Below, one piece after another: positions 13,601 to 33,782 of a DNA stretch of 64,000 bases. Source of the DNA: Tubulanus polymorphus (Eukaryota; Nemertea; Palaeonemertea; Tubulaniformes; Tubulanidae). A model generated the notes under the pieces. The model had not been told where the DNA came from, ran no database searches, and saw only the letters and a list, made by a program, of their open reading frames with translations. Every line of letters begins with the position of its first letter. Within the stretch, counting starts at the first letter, position 1. The position numbers were made by a program, and so were the translations under genes. The stretch spans positions 1,674,001-1,738,000 of the forward strand of contig NC_134028.1 in NCBI RefSeq assembly GCF_964204645.1. The letters run 5' to 3'.

Positions 13601-16600
13601 TACCAGTTTACAATGGTTGTATACAACCCGTTATCTCGTCCAGTTACTGCCTGGTTACAAATCCCAGTTAACGGTAATGCGTACAATATTTCAGACACCG
13701 ACGGACATCCACTCGCAGCTACTGTACGTAAAACACCTTCGCCAACATCTCATTCCTTACTTACCATGGCAAATCGACCATTCTGATGATTATTTTCTAG
13801 ATTATACCAGTAAGCCAGAGAACACAAGCGATACCCGAGAGAAAATCATCAAATTACACTTCCAGAAATGATATTGTAATGAAGGTTGAATTACCAGCGA
13901 TGGGACTGAACACTTATCTGTTCCAACTTTCAAAAAGTACGTAACATTTCATTCGTACTGCGGCTGAATATGTTGATACATGGTTTCAATAATTTTCTTT
14001 CCTGTAGATGTGGCGCTAAAAATGATGCAAAGTTATGGAATGTACGATGTATCGGGTCCTTACACATTTGAAAACCAGGTATACATGTCATTGCATATAA
14101 TACATTAAAATGTAGTCTATGGAATAAATCTGGTAACGTTTAGCACACGACATATCGTTTTATTGCAGCATTTAAGATTATATTTCGATGGACAAACTGG
14201 TATGATTTCGCGTATTGATAATCTAGATGAACAGCTACATCTGCCTCTTCATCAGTCGCTGCGATATTACACCGGATTTCCTGGAAATAATTCTCAACCC
14301 AAGTTTCAAGCGTCGGGAGCGTATGTTTTTCGCCCCACTGAAAATGAATCAAACCTCATAACCAATAGAGTTCGCAATACTTTGATAAAGGTAAAGTAAT
14401 ATTGTTGATTGCTTTCTTTTTTTAACAAGCGATGTCGAAAAATAGCAATTCATTTTGGCAGAGAATCTGATATTTCTTTGACTATAGGGGAAGATGGTAC
14501 TAGAAATGCACCAGGAATTTAGTCCCTGGGCCACGCAAGTTGTAAGACTAAGAGATAATGAGAAATATGTTGAAATTGAATGGACTGTTGGTCCAATACC
14601 CATCAGGTAAAGCGTTACATCAAGACAGGAATACGAACTCTATTCACTTATTACTATGTGATAGCTTAGTGGATATATAATTACACATTTTAGCGATGGC
14701 AAAGGTCGAGAAGTGGTGAACTATTTTCAGAGCGGTTTAAAAACACATTCAATGTTTTATACGGACGCAAATGGACGCGAAACACAAACACGACGGTACA
14801 AAACATGTTCGTTAGATTAACATGATTTCTTTTCGATTAGAAACCAAATTTAGATCATTTTGCGGGTAATTTCGAACTTTTTTATCTCCCACTAGTTGAG
14901 TTTGTCAGTGTAGTTTGTCGTTTCAGTCGGAATTATCGCCCGACCTGGACACTTCAACAAACTGAACCAGTTGCAGGGAACTATTACCCGATTAATGCAT
15001 ACGCGTACCTTAAAGTAAGGCTGTTTCAGTAAAATTGTTCCAATTTGAAAGGAAAATAAAAATGTAGCTAATATTATTGTATCAATTCATAATATGTTCA
15101 TATCCAGGATGAACAAGCGAATGTTCAACTGACTGTGTTAACTGACCGGTCACAAGGGGGCGGTAGTATCACTGACGGATCTCTGGAGATCATGGTACGT
15201 ATGCTTGGTGGCGATGTACGTTTATAGTGCGCCTTTAGACGTCATCGAACTAACCAAATTTAAGAAAAAAATCATTCCATCGACATGTACACGTTGATTT
15301 GGTATGTTTGGATGTTTTGAAGGTGGTTTGGTTTAAATGAGTTGTGAATTCTTTGTTTAATTACAGGTACATAGACGATTACTTCACGATGATCGGTTCG
15401 GTGTTGGTGAAGCCTTAAATGAAACTGGTTCCGATAAAAATGGACTCATCGTTCGAGGTTATTATCTTCTATACATCGAATTTTCTTTGATAAAAACAAA
15501 TTCTAATTTTTTCGTTTTATTCTAAAAGGCCGGCATTATATCTGCCTAGACAGACCGAACAGAGCGGTCGGGCAGATGCGAGAATTGGCTAAGAATATAT
15601 TTAACAGTCCCGTAGCAGCATTTACTGAAACAAAGCTTACATTCAACAATTGGAAAACGATGTACAACGTCTCGGTACGTCTGGATTATTTGGGAAATTC
15701 CATTTTATCATAAGTTGGGAATTTCTCAACGTTTTAGTTATTCTATTTCAGTGGTCTGGTTTGAAAAAACAACTACCACCGAATATTCACCTGTTAACAT
15801 TAGAACAGTGGGATGGTGGAGATATTTTGATACGTTTAGAACATTTCTACGAAGTGGGAGATCCATCTTTATCTGCACCAGCTTCCGTCGACTTACGGGT
15901 AACTTATCGGGCTTTCTTTACCGAAAACGCTATCGCAGAGTCCCTCCAGTTCTTAACAAATATCATTATCTTTAATCAAAATCATCAATCTATCAGAAAG
16001 AGTTCGATTGTTTATTTCAGGGTTTATTTCAACCATTTGAAGTAAAAGCCGTTGATGAACTGATGCTGGCTGCAAATCAAAGAAAAGCCGACAGTAAAAG
16101 ATTAAAATGGAATTATACAGGTTAGAAACTAATCAGTCATATTCCGCTTAGATTTTTATGTTACAAGATGGAGCTGGGAAGAGTCTGAATGAATCGGTAC
16201 CGACGTTAATGTTTGAATTTCATTTCGATTATTGTTTCTGTGCCATTCAGTTCTCAAAACGGTTTAATATATCATGCCTACATAACAACAGCAGTCAGGG
16301 GCTGTAATTGTTTGAAAATGAATGTTGACAGAGAAAAAAGATGCCCGGTCGTGTTTTCTTTCTGAAGCTATTCGCTATCAATTACGATGAGCGGAATCGG
16401 CGCTGTGCAAACTAGCAAATTTTAGCTTTATCATGCCCCATTAGAACGGCATGCCTCGCACCTGGTGCTGCGTCTCGCAATTGAGATATTCATCACGAAC
16501 GGGAACCAGTCAGCCAAATTTACCCACACACAAACACACACCGTCGTTAAATTAACCATTAATAGCTTAGAGTCGTCTATTCATCGACAGTCATCTTCGA

Positions 16601-17266
16601 ACAGATAAAATCAAGCTTTCAGCGAAATAGCACGCGATAATGCGTCCGGTCAGAACTCGCTCCTCCAGTTTTAACTTGTGCCGAGTAACAAATGCCCCAT
16701 GACAAACCTCTACTAGAACACAGGAAAAAAAAACAAGTATTCAGTGTAGATGAATGGTATGATGGTCTCAAGAACTAATAATTAGGCTGTCCACGGTATA
16801 CAGCTAACAAACCACCTTCTCCTCTAGCGTTCATTAACGTGTCACACCACTTTCATAGATTAAAATAGATAACAACGTCCGGTGGCCATTTATAATCCTT
16901 TAAAGATTCTGATCTGACTAAAGACACGTGTGATGGATAGACATCTAACCACTTATTGATTACATAAACATCGCATACAAGTTATGAAACGGAAGGGATA
17001 CACGCTCATTTCATGCGATCTTTCGCATTTCTGATCAAAATTTCGATCGGAAATTTTCTTCAGTTTTTCTTGTTACTTACGCGCGATAAAAGCAGACGGA
17101 TTGTTCAGAAAAAAACGATCGGTACGAAATTGTTGAATGTTTTTCTTTTTTAGATGAAGAGCAAACTGAACGCCTAACACAGATACCTGAACATACTGAA
17201 AAAGACCCGCTCGTGATAATAATGTCCGCCATGGAAATCCGAACCTTTCAAGTTACATTAGCATAA
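10673..17266 (+). CDS. MAN2B1: lysosomal alpha-mannosidase, tandem copy B (26 exons, 1030 aa)
   Basis: Second GH38 gene with the same exon-intron plan as copy A. Exons: 10673-10849, 10963-11065, 11258-11431, 11597-11790, 11862-11970, 12037-12134, 12216-12287, 12420-12536, 12668-12871, 12960-13032, 13138-13177, 13265-13334, 13412-13534, 13607-13723, 13801-13936, 14008-14078, 14169-14390, 14488-14606, 14694-14795, 14927-15014, 15108-15194, 15367-15457, 15529-15674, 15752-15898, 16021-16120, 17154-17266. The sum is 3093 bases, all in phase, with no stop, so it is not a pseudogene. A signal-anchor-like N-terminus ([17 protein letters not shown]) differs from copy A. The zinc motif reads HSHDDVGY and the nucleophile Asp202 is kept, but the family His four residues later is Gln206 (DPFGQS). 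Exon 8 uses an AAG acceptor. The last intron is about 1 kb against 87 bases in copy A. AATAAA is at 17411-17416. Confidence 0.94.
16121..17153 (+). other. expanded last intron of mannosidase copy B
   Basis: This 1033-base intron replaces an 87-base intron in copy A, so roughly 950 bases were gained in B or lost in A. It holds a CA-rich run near 16525-16543 and no coding sequence that I can recognise. No clear terminal repeats were seen, so insertion of a mobile element is possible but not shown. Confidence 0.6.
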
Positions 17267-18599
17267 GTTGCAGTGAAGACATGGATTCAGAATGATCACA
17301 CGCTCTTACGTTTTCGAGTTCTTGCTGTTTGTGTCAATTGGTTCATGTTTGTTTCAATTCATTTCAACATATTTCGCGTGATTTACATTCATTACACTCG
17401 TGATTATTTGAATAAACGATTGGATGGAATATTGCTGAACTGACGCATTTTTAGGTCTTCAGTTATTTATTTCGGGTATATGATTAATTAAAGCTCGGTT
17501 TTTGACGCGTCGACCTTTCCATAGATACATTCATCGCCTGTTAACTGTTTTAACTCGTTATTTGTTCAGATAGCTTGCTATAAAAAGATTCTGAGATCCA
17601 TTCGCATTTCAACGCCTCGCTTTTGCCGCCTCAGAAATAAGTACACCACCCATACTTCTTCGTATAAGCGATGTATCATGTGACAAGGAGTATAGAATTT
17701 GAGATCGGAATCTTTAGTCTATAGAAGAGATTTATACTTTCCTACAGATCGGCTTTCGTTTCGTAGTTCGCACAAACAGTATAATGTTAAACAGAGGATA
17801 TAGAATTTCCAATTCAGATTTGCAAAAATATTGCTAAAGCTCTTTGTCGTATTCAATGCATTTAGGTAGAAAACACAACTTTTTGCAAAAGTGAACCTTT
17901 TTGCAAAAAATGATTGAGCACAATAGCCTCCATTCTGTGCATCTCTTATATTATTGAGATTATTGAGAGCCGAGTCTAAAGATACATATTTTCATCACTC
18001 TGAAGATCGGAGAGACATCTCAATGCGTTTGCACTCATGGCCATATTTCCACCTTGTTAATAGTTATGCGATAAAGAAACATTGTATGTAAACTTCTAAT
18101 TTACAAAATTACAATTTTCCGACGAAATTGACATTAATAACTCGACTGGTTTGTTTCAATATTTGTTCAAAAGCAACTAATAATCATCATCGAGGACGGT
18201 ATGACGGACGCTCCAATAAGCTTTGCTCGTAGAGTCGCGCGCCAACCGCGGTTATTAATGCAATGAAGACTGATTGGTGAATTTGGTGTTTCTTGATTCT
18301 TTGTCACGACACGTGCCTCACGGAAGCTCTCTATTGGAGAGGATGAACGCAAACATTTATTGCTGCTATTAACCGCCTTTAATTTACTGAGATTACATAT
18401 AAAGCGCATGTGTAAATTGGTATCCGTCGGAAACTCTCTAGGAATTGAGTCTTCCTGCCCGAGGTGGTGTAAGTGGCAAGTAGGAATCCTGGCTGAAAAT
18501 TATCAACATTGGATTATACCGTTATCTCGTAATAAAGGATTAGCGAAATTTTACTAAAATTAAATTCAAAACTTTGCGAAGTTTACGAAAGTAAACGAG
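17267..18599. promoter_or_regulatory. 3' end of mannosidase copy B and upstream region of the Atonal-like gene
   Basis: AATAAA at 17411-17416 probably ends copy B. Closer to the bHLH gene are a perfect CACGTG E-box at 18310-18315 and a TATAAA at 18398-18403, about 200 bases before the start codon. These are motif matches only. No coding exon is supported. Confidence 0.4.
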
Positions 18600-19079
18600 A
18601 TGGATTTAGAAAATCTCGAAGATATCGATTCGGATGGATTCGAAGAAGGGGGATCCTCTGCGGCAAACGTGGACTGTCAACAGTCGGCAATGAAACGATC
18701 GACTTGCAAACAGATGTATCGCGCTACCAAGAAAAGGAAGCCGACAAAGTCGACAGACCACATCAATGACGACGACCAGTCGACCGATCTAGAACGACAA
18801 GACGAAACGATGAACAGTAATCTTTGTCGGTTGGATAGATTTTCCGTCGACGCCGAGTACGGATTCAACAATCGGGATGTTCTCAAAAAACGTCGCGTTG
18901 CCGCTAACGCCCGGGAAAGGAGGCGCATGCATTCTCTGAACGTGGCGTTTAATCAACTGCGAGACGTTGTACCGGGTATAAACGGCGATAGACAGTTATC
19001 GAAATACGAAACTCTACAGATGGCGCAAAGTTATATCAGCGCTCTGAAGAGTATTCTCGATCTCAACGAAAAATGTTAG
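18600..19079 (+). CDS. Atonal-family bHLH transcription factor (single exon, 159 aa)
   Basis: Atonal-group proteins bind E-boxes as heterodimers with class I bHLH partners and start neuronal or sensory-cell fate. The bHLH covers residues 98-153 at the very C-terminus. The basic region reads [17 protein letters not shown], with the NxRER contact motif; the loop is short (GINGDRQ); helix 2 reads [17 protein letters not shown], the strongest Atonal signature. The N-terminal half is acidic and polar with a Lys/Arg cluster near residues 41-50. Lack of introns is usual for this group. The ATG at 18600 is the first in frame and is preceded by AAACGAG. It could be the orthologue of ATOH1, ATOH7, amos/cato or another Atonal member; the sequence does not settle which. 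AATAAA at about 19650 may be its poly(A) signal. Confidence 0.92.
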   Translation: MDLENLEDIDSDGFEEGGSSAANVDCQQSAMKRSTCKQMYRATKKRKPTKSTDHINDDDQSTDLERQDETMNSNLCRLDRFSVDAEYGFNNRDVLKKRRVAANARERRRMHSLNVAFNQLRDVVPGINGDRQLSKYETLQMAQSYISALKSILDLNEKC

Positions 19080-19660
19080 CGTGATTTTTACCGGGAAAAC
19101 ACGAAAGACGTTACTCGAAAAAATGTACCCACATTTTCGTTAGTCCGAAGATTGAGAACCGATGCCAATACGAAAAATTGAAGCTGGATTTCATTAGTTC
19201 TACTGTTGAAAATCCCGTGTATATACATTTCGTCAGTGACTATGCATTTCAAAATTCATCTCTTCAATTTCATTTCGAATTGACATAGACAAAATTGATT
19301 TTTGAGGATAAGGATCAGTTTTATCACGTTAATAAGCTATAGAATAGCTTCATCATTCAGGATCCGGAAAGGATATAGTGCCACAATGAAAAACAGTTTA
19401 AAAGGAAAAAAATGAAACTGGTTTTGGATTCAAAGCAAAAAATAGTATACATGTTTATAATATTTGCGAAGTTTGGTGACGTTATGTGTATAGGGTAATA
19501 TATATTTGTTTATATATGCTGTTTTATTGAAATCTTTTTTTCTGAAATCCTATTTTTCCGCAAGTCTAAAAACGGTCACAATCCTATCTATATTTTATAT
19601 TCCTATAATCCTGTAATTGTGCAGTACTTTTACTGCTTTGTATGTGAAAAAATAAATGCA

Positions 19661-19883
19661 TAAGGCTAAAAAAAAATTGATACCTTGTTTCTCCGCTCTG
19701 CTGAGCTTAAAAGTTGACCAAGCCGCCTATCTACCCTATACATAACTTTTTTTTAAATCGTGATCAATTTTACCATAACAGACCCGGCCGCTATAGAAAT
19801 GAACTGTTTACAAATTTTATCATATTTTACAAAAATGACCCGGCCGCTGCGGAGAAACAAGGTATCATTTTTGTTTAGCATAA
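19661..19883. mobile_element. MITE-like element, family 1, complete copy
   Basis: It starts TAAGGCTAAA, continues into GATACCTTGTTTCTCCGC, and ends with the inverted form GCGGAGAAACAAGGTATC and TTTAGCATAA. The terminal inverted repeats are about 35 bases. Length is about 223 bases with no transposase. Compared with the copies near 0.9 and 45.6 kb it lies in the opposite orientation. Flanking TA at the ends would fit Tc1/mariner-type insertion, which is inference. Confidence 0.85.
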
Positions 19884-20137
19884 TCATAAACAAATTGGCG
19901 AAACTTATGATGCATCAAGAAGTGTCGGATCGTTGTGATATTTCAAAATGGACAATTCGTATCGTTCCGGAAGCTATCACGGAGTATAGTATGAGCTCGC
20001 GGAATGATAAAGCCGTTTTAAAGTATCCGGCTGATATAAGCAACCACTTAAGTTAATTGGTTTTCATACGTAATGCAGTAAATCATATAATCTATCGATA
20101 GTTTTGCGGTGCTTAAAAAGGAGTAACAGTTTAGACT

Positions 20138-20180
20138 AAGATGGTGTCAACGACAGGCTTGCCTGACTCTATACCATCTT
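20138..20180. repeat. nested hairpin in intergenic DNA
   Basis: Arms AAGATGGT and ACCATCTT enclose a second perfect palindrome, CAGGC-TT-GCCTG. The phrase GACTCTATACC recurs near 20500, so the hairpin may be one end of a larger repeat that also contains the tRNA-like relic. Confidence 0.65.
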
Positions 20181-20439
20181 CGCTTGCCAGGGGTCCAGTA
20201 TCACTCCCGAACTCGCTTCCACCAGCCCCCTGGCCTCACGAAGCGTGATTTCATTACTGGCGCTGTTGCGCATGACGTCATATATCGATTTGCGAAATAC
20301 TTCCTTGTTCGGTAAAACGTTCGCTGATTGGTCCATTTAACGGGAAAACCAACAGAAGTCTACTGTCGGTTTGTTACAAGCGCTGTGATTGGTACGACCG
20401 GATTCTGGTCGGCTAGTAACGACTCCAACGACTCGTGAG

Positions 20440-20489
20440 GTCAAGGGGTTCGGGAACAGCTTTAGCGTAGTGGGTTCGAATCCCTTGAC
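20440..20489 (+). other. collapsed tRNA-like (SINE-type) relic
   Basis: A B-box (GGTTCGAATCC, 20473-20483) directly follows and overlaps an A-box-like TAGCGTAGTGG (20463-20473), and both sit within an 8-base inverted repeat GTCAAGGG/CCCTTGAC. A working tRNA needs about 30 bases between the two boxes, so this is not a functional tRNA gene. It resembles a deleted tRNA-derived SINE head. Confidence 0.5.
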
Positions 20490-21909
20490 GGGTGAAGATG
20501 ACTCTATACCTGTTCAACCTTTTATTCGAATCGCTTTTTTCTGAAAAGCTGCTACATCACATCACCATGTTCGTGAAACGGAAAGCTTATGAGTCCATGA
20601 AATAAGAGATTTAATGCTGAAAATAATTGTGCGAGTGGTTGTGCACTACGTCATCAATATATTTGGGCGAGACTGGTTATCGGGCAATTCAATCCAATTG
20701 TCGATATATTCAAATTAATTTTATTGATCCTTCTTTATTTCATTTATATCATATTATTCACTGTCGACAATATTAAGCAATATGTACATATACAAATCAT
20801 TTGCAACACTGTCAATAAACTTTCGAAGTTAGATTTCTTGTTCGATCGTGCTATCACTTTGAATATTGATACAGGAAAATTAAGCATAGCGACACTTATC
20901 ATATATTATAATAAGAAACAGTAATTTTTGGTCCATTTATCGTTGGTTGCATCATCGTTGCAATGAGAAGAGCTCGTATATTTGTAGAAAAGCTAATAAT
21001 CTTGGCTTCGAGCAGACGGATTCAGCCACTCCTCGCGTTCGAGGTTTTTTGCCGATCAGACAAGCGACATACTATCCAATGCATTTTTTGTGATACTTGA
21101 CCTGCATGTGCATGGATTTCTTTGCCAGTTCACCGTCCTTCAGCAGACCTGATGGCCTCGCGAGACTTTGCTACGACACGGAATCCTGCTTGGTTCTACG
21201 CCAACAGAATACCTACTAAAGAAGAGTCTTCGTTTAAGATATAAGACGCCCACAAACATGTAGGACCTGCTCAAATTGGCAATTGTTGATAGTGAAGGCC
21301 TGACGTCGCCCTTGAAAGAGAATAGATCGAATCGGGATTAGATTAGTTTATACTTGACATATTCACGTTTATTTAAACTTAGGATTTGCATGCATGAAAA
21401 CCCAATGCGAACAATATCGCTGAATACCGCTTTAAAGAATAACATATAGGATCGTCTTTCTGAATAAAGATATACTTCAAATCACCGTTCCGTGCTGACA
21501 GGTGGCAAATAAAGTATTTTCTCATTCAATACAGTAGTTTATATCTTTATTTACATTTAGAAAACCGACACACAGCATTTTAATCATTGAATTCTTCATC
21601 AGAAAAATATACATATTACATAAGATTCGTCAACAATTTTTACAGGCAATATTGTTTCCCTTTCCTCGAACAAGTTTCCAATTTGTTCTCTTTCGTGACC
21701 CATAGTCGGGGAAAGGGAACATTTTTCCTTGAAAAGGACTATTTAAAAGAATATGAAAACAAAATCAAAGCAAGGACATTTTGTCTATTATTTCACGTTG
21801 AGGAAATGTTTCAGAGGTATTTGCTCAAAAAGCGCATAAACAATCCGAGCAATAGCCGTATCAAAATGTTTTCATCATTCGATTCTCGCGTGGGAGGTGA
21901 ATAGGTTAA

Positions 21910-21955
21910 TATCAGTAACCGGGCACTCGGTCCTTCACCGGGTACTTTACTGATA
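21910..21955. repeat. imperfect hairpin
   Basis: Perfect 9-base arms TATCAGTAA and TTACTGATA enclose a GC-rich loop with two CCGGG blocks. It lies about 500 bases before the kinase start codon. Its role is unknown. Confidence 0.6.
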
Positions 21956-22459
21956 CTACCAGCGCGGCGAAGCACTGGTTAAAAAACAAGCTATTTAAAA
22001 ATACACACCGCAGGAGCGAATACTATATGAAAACAAGCGTGCTGCGATGTTATTTAAGTAGTTGAGTAAACCAAGTATTATATAGTTACAGAGACGTTCA
22101 GAGACTCGAGCATCTGAAATTTGGGAAGAATTGTCCGGTTAACCGGTGGAAATTTGACAAAAACATTTGACAGATAGCGCTAGCGGTCGAACGGAATCAA
22201 CGAAACTAGGCCGGGAATTTCTGTGCAAGGGTACAAGTAATATTGTGTGTCGTGAACTCGCGCTATAGTGTGTATAGGTAGTGGAACTATGCGGATCTAC
22301 TACCACTATACATTTTACATTACATTTCCACTATACAAGCACTAAAGAACGGCTCTAGATAGGTCGCAGAGATCTTCTCAACGGTTAATTCGCTGTAATT
22401 AGGAAAAGGATCTGGCGACCACAGTTTTAGAATAAGGAGGAACACTAGCGACCGTCATC

Positions 22460-31719
<9,260 letters not shown>

Positions 31720-33782
31720 ATGGACGGGTCGCCGACTACGTGCGCCTTAGTGCGTATTTCTCTACTGATGACGTGTTGAATAATCGTGTGTGGACATATT
31801 TTAAATACTCGACGTGCATCACTGCTGATATTATAAAGATACTCTGTTATGTAAAGATTGTTTTGCTGAAAGTAACTAACCTCGACTCCTATTTCTATGA
31901 ATGGTTGATTTTGTTTGTTGTCAATGACGGGTCTGAGAAGCGTGACGATATTCACCATAGGCAGCAACATAATCAGCGATGGATCTTTGATCTTTGAAGC
32001 GCATAAGAATAAGATTGAAATAATTGATAACAGAGAACCTCATACATCGGTTCTAGTCCAGGGTTAGTTTTGCCATGTATAAGAATATAGGATCACGGAA
32101 TTAAGTCTAATTTATCGTCGTTATCCTCTTTAAGGGTCTTCCAAGGATGAATGCTCGATTCAGTTGATTGTTGAAATTCTTATTAGGTTTTTTTTTAAAC
32201 TGTTCTTGTTTCTAAACGGGTGAATTTTTAAAGAAAAGTTGCGAACCAGTCGGACTCGTAGACTGCATCTTCTGCTGCAGTTATATGTTCTATCAATGGT
32301 GGAACAGCGATTATATTTTGATTCTTAGGATTTATATGATTAATTCCAACTGGCTATAGCTCACCCCTTGATTACAGGAAATATTTCTTAACGCTCAGAT
32401 TATAAACAAACTAGATTTGAAATACACTACAAGGGAATTAGAACTGTTAATGTTGAAATGTGTCCAATGTTTTAGTGTCGAATTTCAATTAAGGTCAGGT
32501 TAAATTCTATGAATTTGAATTCTGCACTGAAAGAGGGTACACTGCTATAGATGTCACACGCTTAATTTTCTATCAAGTAGTAGATTTGGCCGATACACCT
32601 GTTACAATACTTTTACAATGTTTCGACACCTGAAATTGGTGTGCTATCCCCCTCAACGTCCAAAATTATTGAAATAAATGTTATAAGAAGAAAAAAGGTT
32701 GTTTGTTCCTGAAATTTTATACTTAAATCTCAAGAATATCGTAAATAAATTTGATGTTATTTAATAATCTTGTTTTGTTTTAATCGAGTTGATTTCTGAT
32801 AAGGAGAGGGCGTGATAACGACGAAATTTGAGATCCTACCCCAGAACCACTCGTAGTTATGTGTAGAGACGTCAGAGCGGCAGAAATTGTAGTTACCACA
32901 ACGGCATTAGTCTTACAACCGTTTCTTGCAGTGGAACTTTTGAAACGAATCATATTTCTCGGAAACTAAGTTTTACGATCCCTTCCAAACATCCGGATGG
33001 AGTATTCTATGATCACATCTAAATGTGTGATTCCCTCGAAACGAATCGCAAAGGTACCGGCAAGACACTAAACGGTTAAATGAGTTTCCTATAGACAGAC
33101 CGAAGGTACCCGTAAGTAAATTACGACATGAGAATACCGTTATTTAAACTGTATATCTGGTTGTCTGGAGAAATAAATTTCTGATGACGGGAAATGCTAC
33201 TCAACTACTTGACTTAAGTAAAATCAAAATGGGAAGATTTTAAGCAACATTAGCGTTCAAACTTTTTATTGCTATACTTTTATTTGTATAAAATGTGTAT
33301 AAAATCATTTAAATTTTGCCGATGCTTTACTTTCGAACATCGAAACAATATTTCCGTATTATGCATAGTTCTTTGAAAGAATATATCTCAAATCGTTATT
33401 ACCCAAATAAATCCTAAAACAAAGATGAAGAGAATCGATATTCATGAATAAATGTAAACATCGGGTGCGCGTTTAGGTTTTTTTCCCAAACAACATAACA
33501 TATTTTATATTCTATTATGAAACCGCACAATTTCTCGAAAACGGAGGTATATATATATATGTTAAAGTTGAAATAGTCGAAATAGTAGAGATTGTCCAGC
33601 ACGTGAATGGAAGGACAATATCGATACAAACTTGTGCAATAATCTTACATCATATTATAAAGTATATACAATATCATACAAAATCAAATGAAATAAAGCA
33701 CGTAACGTAATCTCTATGGTGATCGAGGAATTAAAACAGAAAACAATGAGATTATTATTTTTTCAATAGCGTGAGAATCGCT
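31720..33782. other. 3' UTR of PRKG1 and the converging 3' region of the secreted-protein gene
   Basis: No coding exon is supported. AATAAA motifs for the kinase occur at about 32673 and 32742, which would give a 3' UTR of roughly 1 kb. Genes on both sides point toward this stretch. Some open frames exist but look like none that I know. Confidence 0.5.

Larger units (their letters stand above)
19080..22459. other. intergenic stretch between the Atonal-like gene and the cGMP kinase gene
   Basis: It holds a full MITE copy (19661-19883), a hairpin (20138-20180), a collapsed tRNA-like relic (20440-20489) and another hairpin (21910-21955). The last several hundred bases up to 22459 must include the leader and promoter of the kinase first exon, but I recognise no core promoter motif there. 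One open frame at about 21587-21904 starts without ATG and resembles nothing known to me, so I do not call it a gene. Confidence 0.5.

Noticed and set aside
10673-17266. Mannosidase copy B as a pseudogene
   Set aside because: All 26 exons are open, in phase and with splice sites. One active-site neighbour is changed, but the gene is intact.
19760-20056. A 98-residue open frame on the plus strand
   Set aside because: It starts inside the MITE, and the same peptide start appears in the MITE copy at 45.7 kb. It is repeat-derived.
20440-20489. A functional tRNA gene
   Set aside because: The A-box and B-box overlap and no cloverleaf can form.
21587-21904. A 105-residue open frame before PRKG1
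   Set aside because: It has no ATG start, no recognisable domain and no splice context.
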